A stretch of DNA of 64,000 nt, taken from Anabaena sp. FACHB-1237. Lineage in GTDB: Bacteria; Cyanobacteriota; Cyanobacteriia; Cyanobacteriales; Nostocaceae. The translations under genes and the position numbers were made by a program. A model generated the notes under the pieces. It made no database searches and was not told the DNA's origin. It saw only the letters and a list, made by a program, of their open reading frames with translations. Position 1 is the first letter of the stretch, and each line of letters opens with the position of its first letter. Location: contig NZ_JACJPV010000004.1 of assembly GCF_014696225.1 (NCBI RefSeq), positions 124,001-188,000 on the forward strand, written 5' to 3'. Positions 45,226 to 53,770 of the stretch are shown piece by piece.

Positions 45226-45999
45226 ATGCAAATAATTCGTTTGCCAGCACTTTCAGACAACTATGTATTTTTGCTACATGATAGCCAAGAAAATACTGTA
45301 GCTGTGGTAGATCCAGCAGAAGTTGAACCAATATTACATCAAATTGAGACTATGGGGGCAGATTTAGTAGCAATTTTTAACACACATCATCATTATGATC
45401 ATGTAGGTGGTAATGAGAAGTTAATAGCACGGTTCCCCAAGGTGGTAGTTTATGGAGGTGCGGCAGATCGGGGGAGGATTCCAGGACAACAGGTATTTTT
45501 ACAGGATGGCGATCGCGTACAATTTGCCAACCGTACTGCCGAAGTTTTATTTGTTCCTGGCCATACCCGCGCTCATATTGCTTATTATTTCCCCCCAGTG
45601 ATTCCCCATGATACAGGAGAGTTATTTTGTGGTGATACTCTCTTTGCTGGAGGTTGTGGACGTTTATTTGAGGGTACACCAGCACAAATGGTAAGTTCCC
45701 TTAGTAAAATACGTAATTTACCTGATAATACTCATGTTTGGTGCGCCCATGAATATACTTTAAGTAATTTAAAGTTTGCTGTCACAGTAGATAGTGAAAA
45801 TGCAGATTTACAAAAACGTTTTGAGGAAGTCAAGATACAACGAGAAAAATTAAATCCTACAGTTCCGTCTTTATTAGGAGTGGAAAAATTAACAAATCCT
45901 TTTTTACGCTGGGAAGAACCAGCTTTACAAGCATCAGCTAAAAGCAATGATCCCATACAAACTTTCACCCGCATTCGCGGAATGAAGGATAATTTTTAG
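45226..45999 (+). CDS. gloB: hydroxyacylglutathione hydrolase (glyoxalase II)
   Basis: 257 residues, full length. A metallo-beta-lactamase-fold thioesterase that hydrolyses S-lactoylglutathione to lactate and glutathione, completing methylglyoxal detoxification. The metal motif is HHHYDHVGG (about 53-61), followed by [27 protein letters not shown] with the bridging Asp, and [13 protein letters not shown]. The C-terminal glutathione-binding part ends NPFLRWEEP. The site gaggag lies just upstream of the ATG. Single gene. Confidence 0.96.
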   Translation: MQIIRLPALSDNYVFLLHDSQENTVAVVDPAEVEPILHQIETMGADLVAIFNTHHHYDHVGGNEKLIARFPKVVVYGGAADRGRIPGQQVFLQDGDRVQFANRTAEVLFVPGHTRAHIAYYFPPVIPHDTGELFCGDTLFAGGCGRLFEGTPAQMVSSLSKIRNLPDNTHVWCAHEYTLSNLKFAVTVDSENADLQKRFEEVKIQREKLNPTVPSLLGVEKLTNPFLRWEEPALQASAKSNDPIQTFTRIRGMKDNF

Positions 46000-46241
46000 T
46001 TATTAGTTAACTTTGTTAACCAACTATCAAACTACCTAAAAATCATTTCATCCTTATTCCTGACTAAATTAGTTCAAATAAAGACTAGATAAGGGTTTTA
46101 ACTAGTTCCCCATTCATAAGCATTTGGTATAAATTTGGTATAAAACTATTTTTGAGAGTGTTGAGTTTGCCACCAGAATTTTCTACCAGATAAACTTTGA
46201 AAACTAAATATAAAACTAAATATAGTGCGGTGTTTATATTA

Positions 46242-46314
46242 TGGAGTTAAGGGGAATCGAACCCCTCACCTCTTGAATGCCATTCAAGCGCTCTACCAAC
46301 TGAGCTATAACCCC
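46242..46314 (-). tRNA. trnA(GGC): tRNA-Ala(GGC)
   Basis: Minus strand: acceptor ggggtta (46314-46308) pairs with taactcc (46249-46243), with one G-U. The D arm is gctcagttggtagagc, and the anticodon stem cttga/tcaag has loop atggcat, giving anticodon GGC. The T arm is ggggttcgattcccc, and the discriminator is A. CCA is not encoded. Confidence 0.97.
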
Positions 46315-46777
46315 ATTTTATTACGTTATTCATTATAACACAGATCATAGTGATAATGTCAAGGAGGTGAGCAAAAAAATTAAGTTCCCAACTTTTTGCA
46401 TAAGTTGTTATACTAAAAATTACTATTTCTGCGATTTATTTCTCCAGGGTTGCCCAGAAAATATGCACTTAAACTTACCAATTACCGCACAAACTAATAA
46501 CTGTAAAAACCTATTGCGGGTATAGGGGGAGGGCTTGATATATTTTGTGGTCTGCCAGTCCACTCGTGACCGTCGTCCTGATGGTAAAATATTTTTAGAT
46601 TTTTAATTATTTTTAGATTTTTAATTATTTTTAGATTTTTAATGAAAAGTCGGCAGCTTTACTTCTGCCAGAATACACACTCAATTCTCCTCAAGGTTTT
46701 TTCGACTTTTTCAGCAACCCCTAATTAAAAAAACAGGCAAGATGCCTGTTACACAATATTGTACTATGTTTTATTAT
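46315..46777. other. intergenic between tRNA-Ala and the Rpn array
   Basis: Contains three tandem copies of an 18-bp unit (46591-46643, unit atttttagatttttaatt), a short string gccagtccactcgtgaccgt of unknown nature, and the first caggcaagatgcctg palindrome (46734-46748), which belongs to the tandem array. No gene. Confidence 0.5.
46591..46643. repeat. three tandem 18-bp AT-rich units
   Basis: Units begin at 46591, 46609 and 46627, each atttttagatttttaat plus one base; the last is one base short. Non-coding. Confidence 0.8.
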
Positions 46778-47776
46778 TTAATTTTCTCCAGATGAATTTT
46801 GTTTAATTAATTCGGCAAATTCTCCCACTGAATTAACGCTAATTGTTTCTAAAATTAACCTTTCCAGTAGAGCGATATCCTCAATTTCGTTAATAGTTGT
46901 GAGGAGATTTTTAGGAAGTTCACCAAATCTTTTTTGTAGTAATTTGATGATATGTTGTTGAGTGCTTGTTTTCTGACCTCTTTCCTGACCTATTGCTTGA
47001 CCTATTGCTTGACCTATTGCTTGACCACGTTCCATAGCGCGTCTTTCAATGTTACTTAATAACGGCATTTTTCGTTGCTCCTCATATTCATTTATTTTTC
47101 CTTCAAAACTGCTTTGCAATTCTGGTGGTAATGTCATCATTAAATCAATGACTTTATATAAATCCACTATTTCTTTACGATTATAACCTCTTTCATAAAG
47201 TAATCGTGATAATTGCCATTTCCATTGTTCTCTTGCGCTTAAATTACTAGTGGTGGCTTTGGTTTTTAAATGTGCCATTACTACTATAGCAAATATATTC
47301 TGATTTTGCTCTAGTTCTGACCATTGATAGTCTAGTAGTTTCACGATACTAAACTTCATGGTTACTTTACTTTCTCCCATGCCATATTCATAACTATTTG
47401 GTCGCCATGTTTTGCTTTCATCTCCTAATATTGCTAAACTGATTACTGGTTTTTGATATAGGTCAAATGCTCTATAGTTATAGATATACATTCTTAATGG
47501 AAATTCTTTGTCATATTGACTTTGTACTTCCAAGTGAATTAATATCCATACTTCTTGTCCATCTAATAGCCACACTTTAAATAGTTTGTCTGCATGGCGT
47601 TTTTCTGTTTGTGATGATGCGGTAATTTGTTCTAGTTCTTTGTCTAGGGGTATTGGTGTTTTTTCCCAGTTTATTTGTTTATGGATATGGGGATAAAAGA
47701 ATAATAGAAATGATTCAAAGTAGTCTCCTATTACTTCTTTCCATGTTTCGTCATAATTTGCTGTTATCTCTGTCAT
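46778..47776 (-). CDS. Rpn/PD-(D/E)XK nuclease-family protein with DUF4351, array copy 1
   Basis: 332 residues from MTEITANYDETWKEV; an earlier in-frame ATG (47812) lies inside the repeat palindrome and is unlikely. The N-terminal nuclease-like domain has YFESFLLFFYP, RHADKLFKVWLLDG with the acidic residue, and ILIHLEVQSQYDKEFPLRMY with the E-x-Q motif. The C-terminal DUF4351 helical domain is IIKLLQKRFGELPKNLL onwards. A GQAI tract (three repeats of 12 bp) lies between them. The family resembles transposase-like recombination-promoting nucleases. This copy ends ELIKQNSSGEN, unlike copies 2 and 3. Confidence 0.85.
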   Translation of the reverse strand: MTEITANYDETWKEVIGDYFESFLLFFYPHIHKQINWEKTPIPLDKELEQITASSQTEKRHADKLFKVWLLDGQEVWILIHLEVQSQYDKEFPLRMYIYNYRAFDLYQKPVISLAILGDESKTWRPNSYEYGMGESKVTMKFSIVKLLDYQWSELEQNQNIFAIVVMAHLKTKATTSNLSAREQWKWQLSRLLYERGYNRKEIVDLYKVIDLMMTLPPELQSSFEGKINEYEEQRKMPLLSNIERRAMERGQAIGQAIGQAIGQERGQKTSTQQHIIKLLQKRFGELPKNLLTTINEIEDIALLERLILETISVNSVGEFAELIKQNSSGEN

Positions 47777-47849
47777 TTTTTTGGTGCGATTTTTAATTAA
47801 AAAAACAGGCAAGATGCCTGTTACACAATATTGTACTATGTTTTATTAT

Positions 47850-48848
47850 TTAATTTTCTTCAGATGGATTTTGTTTAATTAATTCGGCAAATTCTCCCAC
47901 TGAATTAACACTAATTGTTTCTAAGTGTAGATATTCTAGCAAAGACATATCCTCAATTTCGTTAATAGTTGTGAGGAGATTTTTAGGAAGTTCACCAAAT
48001 CTTTTTTGTAGTAATTTGATGATATGTTGTTGAGTGCTTGTTTTCTGACCTTTTTCCTGACCTATTGCTTGACCTATTGCTTGACCTATTGCTTGACCAC
48101 GTTCCATAGCGCGTCTTTCAATGTTACTTAATAACGGCATTTTTCGTTGCTCCTCATATTCATTTATTTTTCCTTCAAAACTGCTTTGCAATTCTGGTGG
48201 TAATGTCATCATTAAATCAATGACTTTATATAAATCCACTATTTCTTTACGATTATAACCTCTTTCATAAAGTAATCGTGATAATTGCCATTTCCATTGT
48301 TCTCTTGCGCTTAAATTACTAGTGGTGGCTTTGGTTTTTAAATGTGCCATTACTACTATAGCAAATATATTCTGATTTTGCTCTAGTTCTGACCATTGAT
48401 AGTCTAGTAGTTTCACGATACTAAACTTCATGGTTACTTTACTTTCTCCCATGCCATATTCATAACTATTTGGTCGCCATGTTTTGCTTTCATCTCCTAA
48501 TATTGCTAAACTGATTACTGGTTTTTGATATAGGTCAAATGCTCTATAGTTATAGATATACATTCTTAATGGAAATTCTTTGTCATATTGACTTTGTACT
48601 TCCAAGTGAATTAATATCCATACTTCTTGTCCATCTAATAGCCACACTTTAAATAGTTTGTCTGCATGGCGTTTTTCTGTTTGTGATGATGCGGTAATTT
48701 GTTCTAGTTCTTTGTCTAGGGGTATTGGTGTTTTTTCCCAGTTTATTTGTTTATGGATATGGGGATAAAAGAATAATAGAAATGATTCAAAGTAGTCTCC
48801 TATTACTTCTTTCCATGTTTCGTCATAATTTGCTGTTATCTCTGTCAT
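47850..48848 (-). CDS. Rpn/PD-(D/E)XK nuclease-family protein with DUF4351, array copy 2
   Basis: 332 residues, identical to copy 1 over the nuclease domain and the triple GQAI tract except for one Lys (GQEKGQK). Its last 40 residues differ (EDMSLLEYLHLETISVNS, then ELIKQNPSEEN) and match copy 3 instead. So it is a mosaic: front like copy 1, tail like copy 3, as expected from unequal crossing over or gene conversion. All catalytic residues are present, so it may be active. Start chosen as for copy 1. Confidence 0.85.
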   Translation of the reverse strand: MTEITANYDETWKEVIGDYFESFLLFFYPHIHKQINWEKTPIPLDKELEQITASSQTEKRHADKLFKVWLLDGQEVWILIHLEVQSQYDKEFPLRMYIYNYRAFDLYQKPVISLAILGDESKTWRPNSYEYGMGESKVTMKFSIVKLLDYQWSELEQNQNIFAIVVMAHLKTKATTSNLSAREQWKWQLSRLLYERGYNRKEIVDLYKVIDLMMTLPPELQSSFEGKINEYEEQRKMPLLSNIERRAMERGQAIGQAIGQAIGQEKGQKTSTQQHIIKLLQKRFGELPKNLLTTINEIEDMSLLEYLHLETISVNSVGEFAELIKQNPSEEN

Positions 48849-48921
48849 TTTTTTGGTGCGATTTTTAATTAAAAAAACAGGCAAGATGCCTGTTACACAA
48901 TATTGTACTATGTTTTATTAT

Positions 48922-49347
48922 TTAATTTTCTTCAGATGGATTTTGTTTAATTAATTCGGCAAATTCTCCCACTGAATTAACACTAATTGTTTCTAAGTGT
49001 AGATATTCTAGCAAAGACATATCCTCAATTTCGTTAATAGTTGTGAGGAGATTTTTAGGAAGTTCACCAAATCTTTTTTGTAGTAATTTGATGATATGTT
49101 GTTGAGTGCTTGTTTTCTGACCTCTTTCCTGACCTATTGCTTGACCACGTTCCATAGCGCGTCTTTCAATGTTACTTAATAACGGCATTTTTCGTTGCTC
49201 CTCATATTCATTTATTTTTCCTTCAAAACTGCTTTGTAATTCTGGTGGTAATGTCATCATTAAATCAATGACTTTATATAAATCCACTATTTCTTTACGA
49301 TTATAACCTCTTTCATAAAGTAATTGTGATAATTGCCATTTCCATTG
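48922..49347 (-). pseudogene. truncated third copy of the Rpn/DUF4351 gene
   Basis: It retains only the C-terminal 140 codons, from QWKWQLSQLLYERGYNRKEI to ELIKQNPSEEN; the nuclease domain is missing. The GQAI tract has a single unit here instead of three. An internal ATG at 49287 opens a 121-codon frame, but without the catalytic domain it would not be a nuclease. It probably represents the ancestral end of the array or a deletion product. Confidence 0.85.
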
Positions 49348-49597
49348 ACTATATATTTAATATGATTGATAAAAATTACTCATAAATACTGTAAATTAAT
49401 AATTCTACCCAAGTATATTCAATAAATTTTTACTGATTCTGCTGCAATTTCTATTACAGAGTCAGTGAATGTGTATATTTTTGATTTTGTGTCTATGTTG
49501 GTGCTTTTATTATTGCTGATCATCCCTGAGTATTTTACAACTTAACAAATTTTTAGTAATTGTGCAGGTAAGATACCTACACTACTATATTATTATC
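49348..49597. other. intergenic upstream edge of the array
   Basis: AT-rich spacer between the truncated Rpn copy and the WD40 gene stop. A string gtgcaggtaagatacctac near 49562 is a decayed relative of the caggcaagatgcctg palindrome. Nothing else seen. Confidence 0.4.
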
Positions 49598-51388
49598 CTA
49601 ACTTCTTTGCCATATTTTAATAGTTTTATCTAAACTTGCACTGACTAACATTTCTCCAGAAGTGGTAAAAGTTGCCGCAGTGACACTATTACTATGTCCT
49701 GTAAAAGTTGCTAATAATTCTCCTGTGTGTAAATGCCATATTTTGATGGTTTTATCTGCACTTCCACTGGCAATAATTTCTTGATCTGGACTTAATGCTA
49801 CTGTATTCACTATATCTTCATGTCCTTTGAGAATATGAATTAATTCCCCAGTTGCTAAATTCCAAATTCTCACGGTTTTATCTCTACTACCACTAATTAA
49901 ATATTTACTATCATTACTGATAACTAAAGAATTAACTATGTGAGAATGTCCCATTAAATTATATACAGGTTCACATTCACAGCAATTTTTATGATTGAGA
50001 AAAGATGATGTTTCCCAAACTTTGATTTTGCGATAACTCCCTGTAATTAAAATTTTCCCATCGGCACTTAATACCATAGAATGGGCAGCAGTATCATCTA
50101 ATGATAGAATATTTTGTACTAAGCGATCGCGCAAATTCCAAAATAAAATTCTGCGATCATCTCCTCCAGTCATCACCATTTTACCATCAGGATAAAATCC
50201 TACACATCTAACATTACCATGATGTTTATGCCAAATATCAATTAAATCTAATGCCCCAGTATGCCACATTTTAACAGTAGAATCTGCACCCACTGTCATC
50301 AATATTTGACCATCATCACTAAAAGCTAATGAATTAATTTCATCTACTATTGCTGACATACTCCAATCATACTCTGACAAAGTGGTAATTAATTCACCTT
50401 TACTTAAATCCCATAACTTAGTTTCTCCACGACTACCACTAGCTAAAATAGGGAGATATTTAACATTTTGCCACCCTGAACTTTCATCTATGACAGTTTT
50501 AATAGTATAAGCTAAACAATTAATACCTCTAGTATGTCCTGATAAAGTTTGCCAACATTCCCAATCACCAATAATAGCTTTAAGATGATGATCTGATGAT
50601 ACAGTTTCTATGATTTCTGCTGTAATTTTTTCATCTTTTCCAGATATACTATTGAGAGGATCTAAAGATTGTAAATACCAATTTAACCCTCCTGCATATA
50701 ATAATTTACTAGGAGTGACATAAATTTGCGGATCAATAAATTCTAACTGATTTGTGGGTAAAAAACCAGTAATTACCGTTTGTCTTTGATCTGCAATTTT
50801 ACTATTACCTGGATAAAATAAACACAGGAAAATTAAAACATGATGATTTTTGAGATCATCTTGAGTGATAGTCCAGCGAATTTTATCTTTTTTAATACCA
50901 TTAAAACTTTCCCCGTCAGCTACATGAACCTGTACGGAAATTTGGGGATTATTAGTTAAATAATAGGTGAATTTACTTTCATGGTGTAAATTTCCTTCAT
51001 CATCCAACATCATATTTTCTAAAGTGTTTTGTGGCACTTTTTTTAACAGTTTGTGTAACCGTTCTGCGATCATGCGATCTACAATTTGTTCACGCACTAA
51101 ATAGTCTTCTGCTTGATGCTGAAAATATTTAGAAAAAGGTATTGTCCAATTTGATGATTCAGGATATTCTGGAGGTATTGGTGGCGGATTTTTGGCCAGA
51201 ATTTCTGCTTTTTGACGTGAACCTTCGATAATTTTTGTCAAGGAATCACCGCAAAATGCCATGATTTCACTGTGACAACCTTTCACTTGATTTTCTAACA
51301 GCGAAACATCTGTAGTTTTAGGCTTTTTTACACGGTGTAAAAAATCAATTTGTTGCGCCTGTAGTAAGCTGATCCAATCCATTTGCAT
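49598..51388 (-). CDS. WD40-repeat protein
   Basis: 596 residues (ATG at 51388; a GTG lies two codons earlier). The N-terminal 280 residues are an unrecognised helical then beta domain (DWISLLQAQQIDFLHRVKKP; VQVHVADGESFNGIKKDKIR). From about 285 come seven WD40 units, for example WQTLSGHTRGINCLAY, LMGHSHIVNSLVISNDSKYL and LKGHEDIVNTVALSPDQEII, the last ending SASLDKTIKIWQ. They form one beta-propeller for protein binding. The partner is unknown. It is next to, but not obviously linked with, the Rpn array. Confidence 0.85.
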   Translation of the reverse strand: MQMDWISLLQAQQIDFLHRVKKPKTTDVSLLENQVKGCHSEIMAFCGDSLTKIIEGSRQKAEILAKNPPPIPPEYPESSNWTIPFSKYFQHQAEDYLVREQIVDRMIAERLHKLLKKVPQNTLENMMLDDEGNLHHESKFTYYLTNNPQISVQVHVADGESFNGIKKDKIRWTITQDDLKNHHVLIFLCLFYPGNSKIADQRQTVITGFLPTNQLEFIDPQIYVTPSKLLYAGGLNWYLQSLDPLNSISGKDEKITAEIIETVSSDHHLKAIIGDWECWQTLSGHTRGINCLAYTIKTVIDESSGWQNVKYLPILASGSRGETKLWDLSKGELITTLSEYDWSMSAIVDEINSLAFSDDGQILMTVGADSTVKMWHTGALDLIDIWHKHHGNVRCVGFYPDGKMVMTGGDDRRILFWNLRDRLVQNILSLDDTAAHSMVLSADGKILITGSYRKIKVWETSSFLNHKNCCECEPVYNLMGHSHIVNSLVISNDSKYLISGSRDKTVRIWNLATGELIHILKGHEDIVNTVALSPDQEIIASGSADKTIKIWHLHTGELLATFTGHSNSVTAATFTTSGEMLVSASLDKTIKIWQRS

Positions 51389-51944
51389 AATCACGACAAA
51401 TTATTGCACAATCAAGGTAACTGATACCAATGCAATTACTCAGTTTTATAATCTTTAGTTAAGTAGAAATTCAGTCTTGATAACAGTCTCCTAGAACACA
51501 AAAATTAGCTGAATTTTCTGTTAATTAGCAAATTTTATTTCTAGGATGCAGATACATACTCAAATTCTGTAAACTAGGAGTTTGAGTATTATCACCACCA
51601 AGCAAAAATAAACTCAACAATAAATTTTTTAATAATGTCTTTGATCTTTCCTGCTATATATAATCTATCTATGTTTATTGATGATTTACTGTTTCGATGG
51701 AAACAGATATCAGAAATTTGTAGGAGTTAGCTATCAGCTATTAGCTATCGGCCATCAGGTTTTATAATTAAAATCACAAAATAATATCCCCGACTTTGTA
51801 ATAAAATCGAGGATACACATTTTATTAAATTAAGCTATCAAAAAATCAAGAAGTTATCAGAAATAACGGAGTGCGAGGAGTTGTAAGTTGTAAGTTGGGA
51901 GAAAATTCTTTATTCTGACTGCTGACTGCTGATAGCTAACTACT
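51389..51944. other. intergenic between WD40 gene and the ferredoxin group
   Basis: The WD40-gene promoter must lie here. A STRR-like run (gctatcagctattagctatc) is near 51729-51748 and an imperfect atccccgactt-family palindrome is at 51785-51815. No gene. Confidence 0.5.
51785..51815. terminator. decayed palindrome of the atccccgactt family
   Basis: The left arm tatccccgacttt and the right arm aaatcgaggata pair with one mismatch over a short loop. It lies downstream of the ferredoxin gene, about 130 bp past its stop. Confidence 0.4.
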
Positions 51945-52397
51945 TTAATTAGACTTTTTTAACCTTTGTTTTTTCCGGCGTTTTTCCGTAGCTACGACAC
52001 CATGTTCCACAGGATAACCAACTACAGGAATTACTTGATATTTTCTGTCTTCTTCTAACTTCTTCAATTCGGTATAATCAACCCAATGAATACAGTTAAC
52101 CGGACAGGTATCAATAGCTTCCTGTATGATACCTTCGGCATCACCATCTTGACGAAGGACACGCGATCGCCCATAATCAGGTTCAATATAGAAAGTATTA
52201 CGAGCTACATGAGCGCAGTGTTTACAGCCAATACAGGTAATTTCGTCAACATAGACCCCTTTTTGTCTGACAACGCCGCCCAGTTCCGGTTCTAAACCAG
52301 AACGCCCTGCTACATCTCGTAAATATCCGCCTAATTCCGGGTCTAAACCAGAATAGTGTTCTTCATGTATTTCCAGTGACGGCGATAAGTCAGACAT
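51945..52397 (-). CDS. 4Fe-4S ferredoxin-like protein
   Basis: 150 residues. One cluster site is visible: C-x2-C-x2-C (Cys 55, 58, 61 in CIGCKHCAHVA) plus Cys 98 in DTCPVNC; a fifth Cys is at 102. The N-terminal extension repeats a short motif, SGLDPELGG (16-24) and SGLEPELGG (33-41). The C-terminus is strongly basic (RRKKQRLKK). It overlaps the upstream ycf35 gene by one base and, with DUF2997, forms a compact three-gene group that I recall as conserved in cyanobacteria. Its electron partner is unknown. Confidence 0.9.
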   Translation of the reverse strand: MSDLSPSLEIHEEHYSGLDPELGGYLRDVAGRSGLEPELGGVVRQKGVYVDEITCIGCKHCAHVARNTFYIEPDYGRSRVLRQDGDAEGIIQEAIDTCPVNCIHWVDYTELKKLEEDRKYQVIPVVGYPVEHGVVATEKRRKKQRLKKSN

Positions 52398-52783
52398 CAG
52401 GAACTCCAGCGTTGTACTACTAAACGAATTGAACCATCTGCATTTTTTTGTTCTTCAGCTACTTGGAAACCTACTTTAGCCGTTTCCTTCACTACAGTTT
52501 GATAGGCGTAACGTTGTGTTATTTGGCGTAAAAACCCATCCACTGATAAATTCTGTTGCCAATATTGTAAATCTGCAACTAATTCATATTCTTGACCATT
52601 CCATCGGAAACCGATATCATAACCATTATCTTGTTCAATGGTAACTTCTGCCGCATGGGTTTGGCCGCGATAACCACGTATTTCTTGTGAACCTGGTTTC
52701 CAGTCTATTCCTAAGTCAGAAAGTGCATCCTGTAAAGATTCTAGGTTACGAATTTGGGTTTTGATTTGGCTGAAATGTGACAT
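52397..52783 (-). CDS. ycf35: Ycf35 / DUF1257 protein
   Basis: 128 residues. MSHFSQIKTQIRNLESLQDA and LSDLGIDWKPGSQEIRGYRG are the typical DUF1257 start; EVTIEQDNGYDIGFRWNGQE and FLRQITQRYAYQTVVKE follow. The family is conserved in cyanobacteria and red-algal plastids (ycf35), with no proven function. It is the middle gene of the DUF2997-ycf35-ferredoxin group: 39 bp after DUF2997, and its stop overlaps the ferredoxin start. Co-expression suggests a shared redox-related task (inference). Confidence 0.9.
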   Translation of the reverse strand: MSHFSQIKTQIRNLESLQDALSDLGIDWKPGSQEIRGYRGQTHAAEVTIEQDNGYDIGFRWNGQEYELVADLQYWQQNLSVDGFLRQITQRYAYQTVVKETAKVGFQVAEEQKNADGSIRLVVQRWSS

Positions 52784-52822
52784 AGTGGTTTGTAATTAAT
52801 AAAACTGAACTAGTGGGAAAAT

Positions 52823-53032
52823 TTACCATTCGCTGTAGGCGGTTTGAGTATTTACCACATCGGAAGTTTGGGTATTCTCGGCGAAAAATTCCGAAGTTGG
52901 CTGTTGGTTCACTACGTGACCTAATTGCGCTTCTATAGCTGCTGTCACTTCAGCACAGGATTTACCGATAATGCCAGTAACTTTTTCCTGTACCCTACCA
53001 TCTGGGAAAATGATAAATTCTAGTGTTTCCAT
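52823..53032 (-). CDS. DUF2997 protein
   Basis: 69 residues. The core METLEFIIFPDGRVQEKVTG and IGKSCAEVTAAIEAQLG is characteristic of the small DUF2997 family found beside ycf35 in cyanobacteria. The Cys in the GKSCAEVT turn is conserved in my memory of the family. First gene of the three-gene group, so its upstream region carries the promoter. Function unknown. Confidence 0.85.
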   Translation of the reverse strand: METLEFIIFPDGRVQEKVTGIIGKSCAEVTAAIEAQLGHVVNQQPTSEFFAENTQTSDVVNTQTAYSEW

Positions 53033-53770
53033 ACTTTTGTGCCAACCTCGATACTACGCTTGAACCTAACCGCTTAATTAGCCACAGAACCTAGAGACAA
53101 AGTAATTATTTGTTTTCTAATGTTCCATATTTTTAATATATATATCTTATAGTCTTTACAAAAATTATTATTTTCAGTAGTATTTACCTTTGTTAATCAT
53201 AAGTTTTTCCTAATATTAACCATTAGTCAATCCATTGAAGGACTTTACCTGTTGTGAAGATGTGTAATCCCTGAACTATTTCATCAAGATGTAACATAAA
53301 TAACTAGTTTTTATTGTTACTAAATGTATAATATTATCTCTGTATTTTATAGATCATGTTAAATATACTTATACAGAACTAACGATAACAAATACAAGTA
53401 TGATATACATTATACCAAGTCTTCAGGTATTTAGTTTACCAGTTATATTACTTAATATTGAGTTTACTAGACAAAAAGAGAGTAATATTATATATCATAT
53501 TAACTAGTTAAGATAACTAGTTAATATGATATATAGGATTCCTATTTGATTTATTTGATTTTTGAACAAAATTTAAGTATTGTAGGATGGGTCAGAAACA
53601 GATTTATCTGACACACCTTAAGTATCATCTGATAAATCAAATATTATTATTCCTATAAAGATAAAATACATAAATATCATCAGTATGGTATGATCAATCA
53701 CAATTAAGAGTCACTAGTGATCTTAACTTTTATGTATACTCATGCAATTTAGAATACTTAAATCCAGGTT
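53033..53770. other. intergenic with a 22-bp perfect inverted repeat
   Basis: A divergent promoter region between DUF2997 and the TolC-like gene. It holds a long palindrome at 53489-53535 (listed) and a weaker pair tcagaaacagatttatctga near 53591-53610. No gene recognised. Confidence 0.5.
53489..53535. repeat. palindrome with 22-bp arms and 3-bp centre
   Basis: The left arm 53489-53510 (tatatatcatattaactagt plus ta) and right arm 53514-53535 are perfect reverse complements around aga. It is about 235 bp upstream of the TolC-like gene. There is no T-run, so it is more likely a protein-binding or cruciform site than a terminator. Confidence 0.6.

Larger units (their letters stand above)
46722..49347. 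repeat. 1072-bp tandem array (about 2.45 units) carrying Rpn nuclease genes
   Basis: Unit starts at 46722, 47794 and 48866, spaced exactly 1072 bp. Each unit begins taattaaaaaaacaggcaag, continues through the palindrome caggcaagatgcctg, and holds one gene of the Rpn/DUF4351 type on the minus strand. The third unit stops at about 49347, inside the gene. Nucleotide identity between units is very high, so the amplification is recent. Confidence 0.9.
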
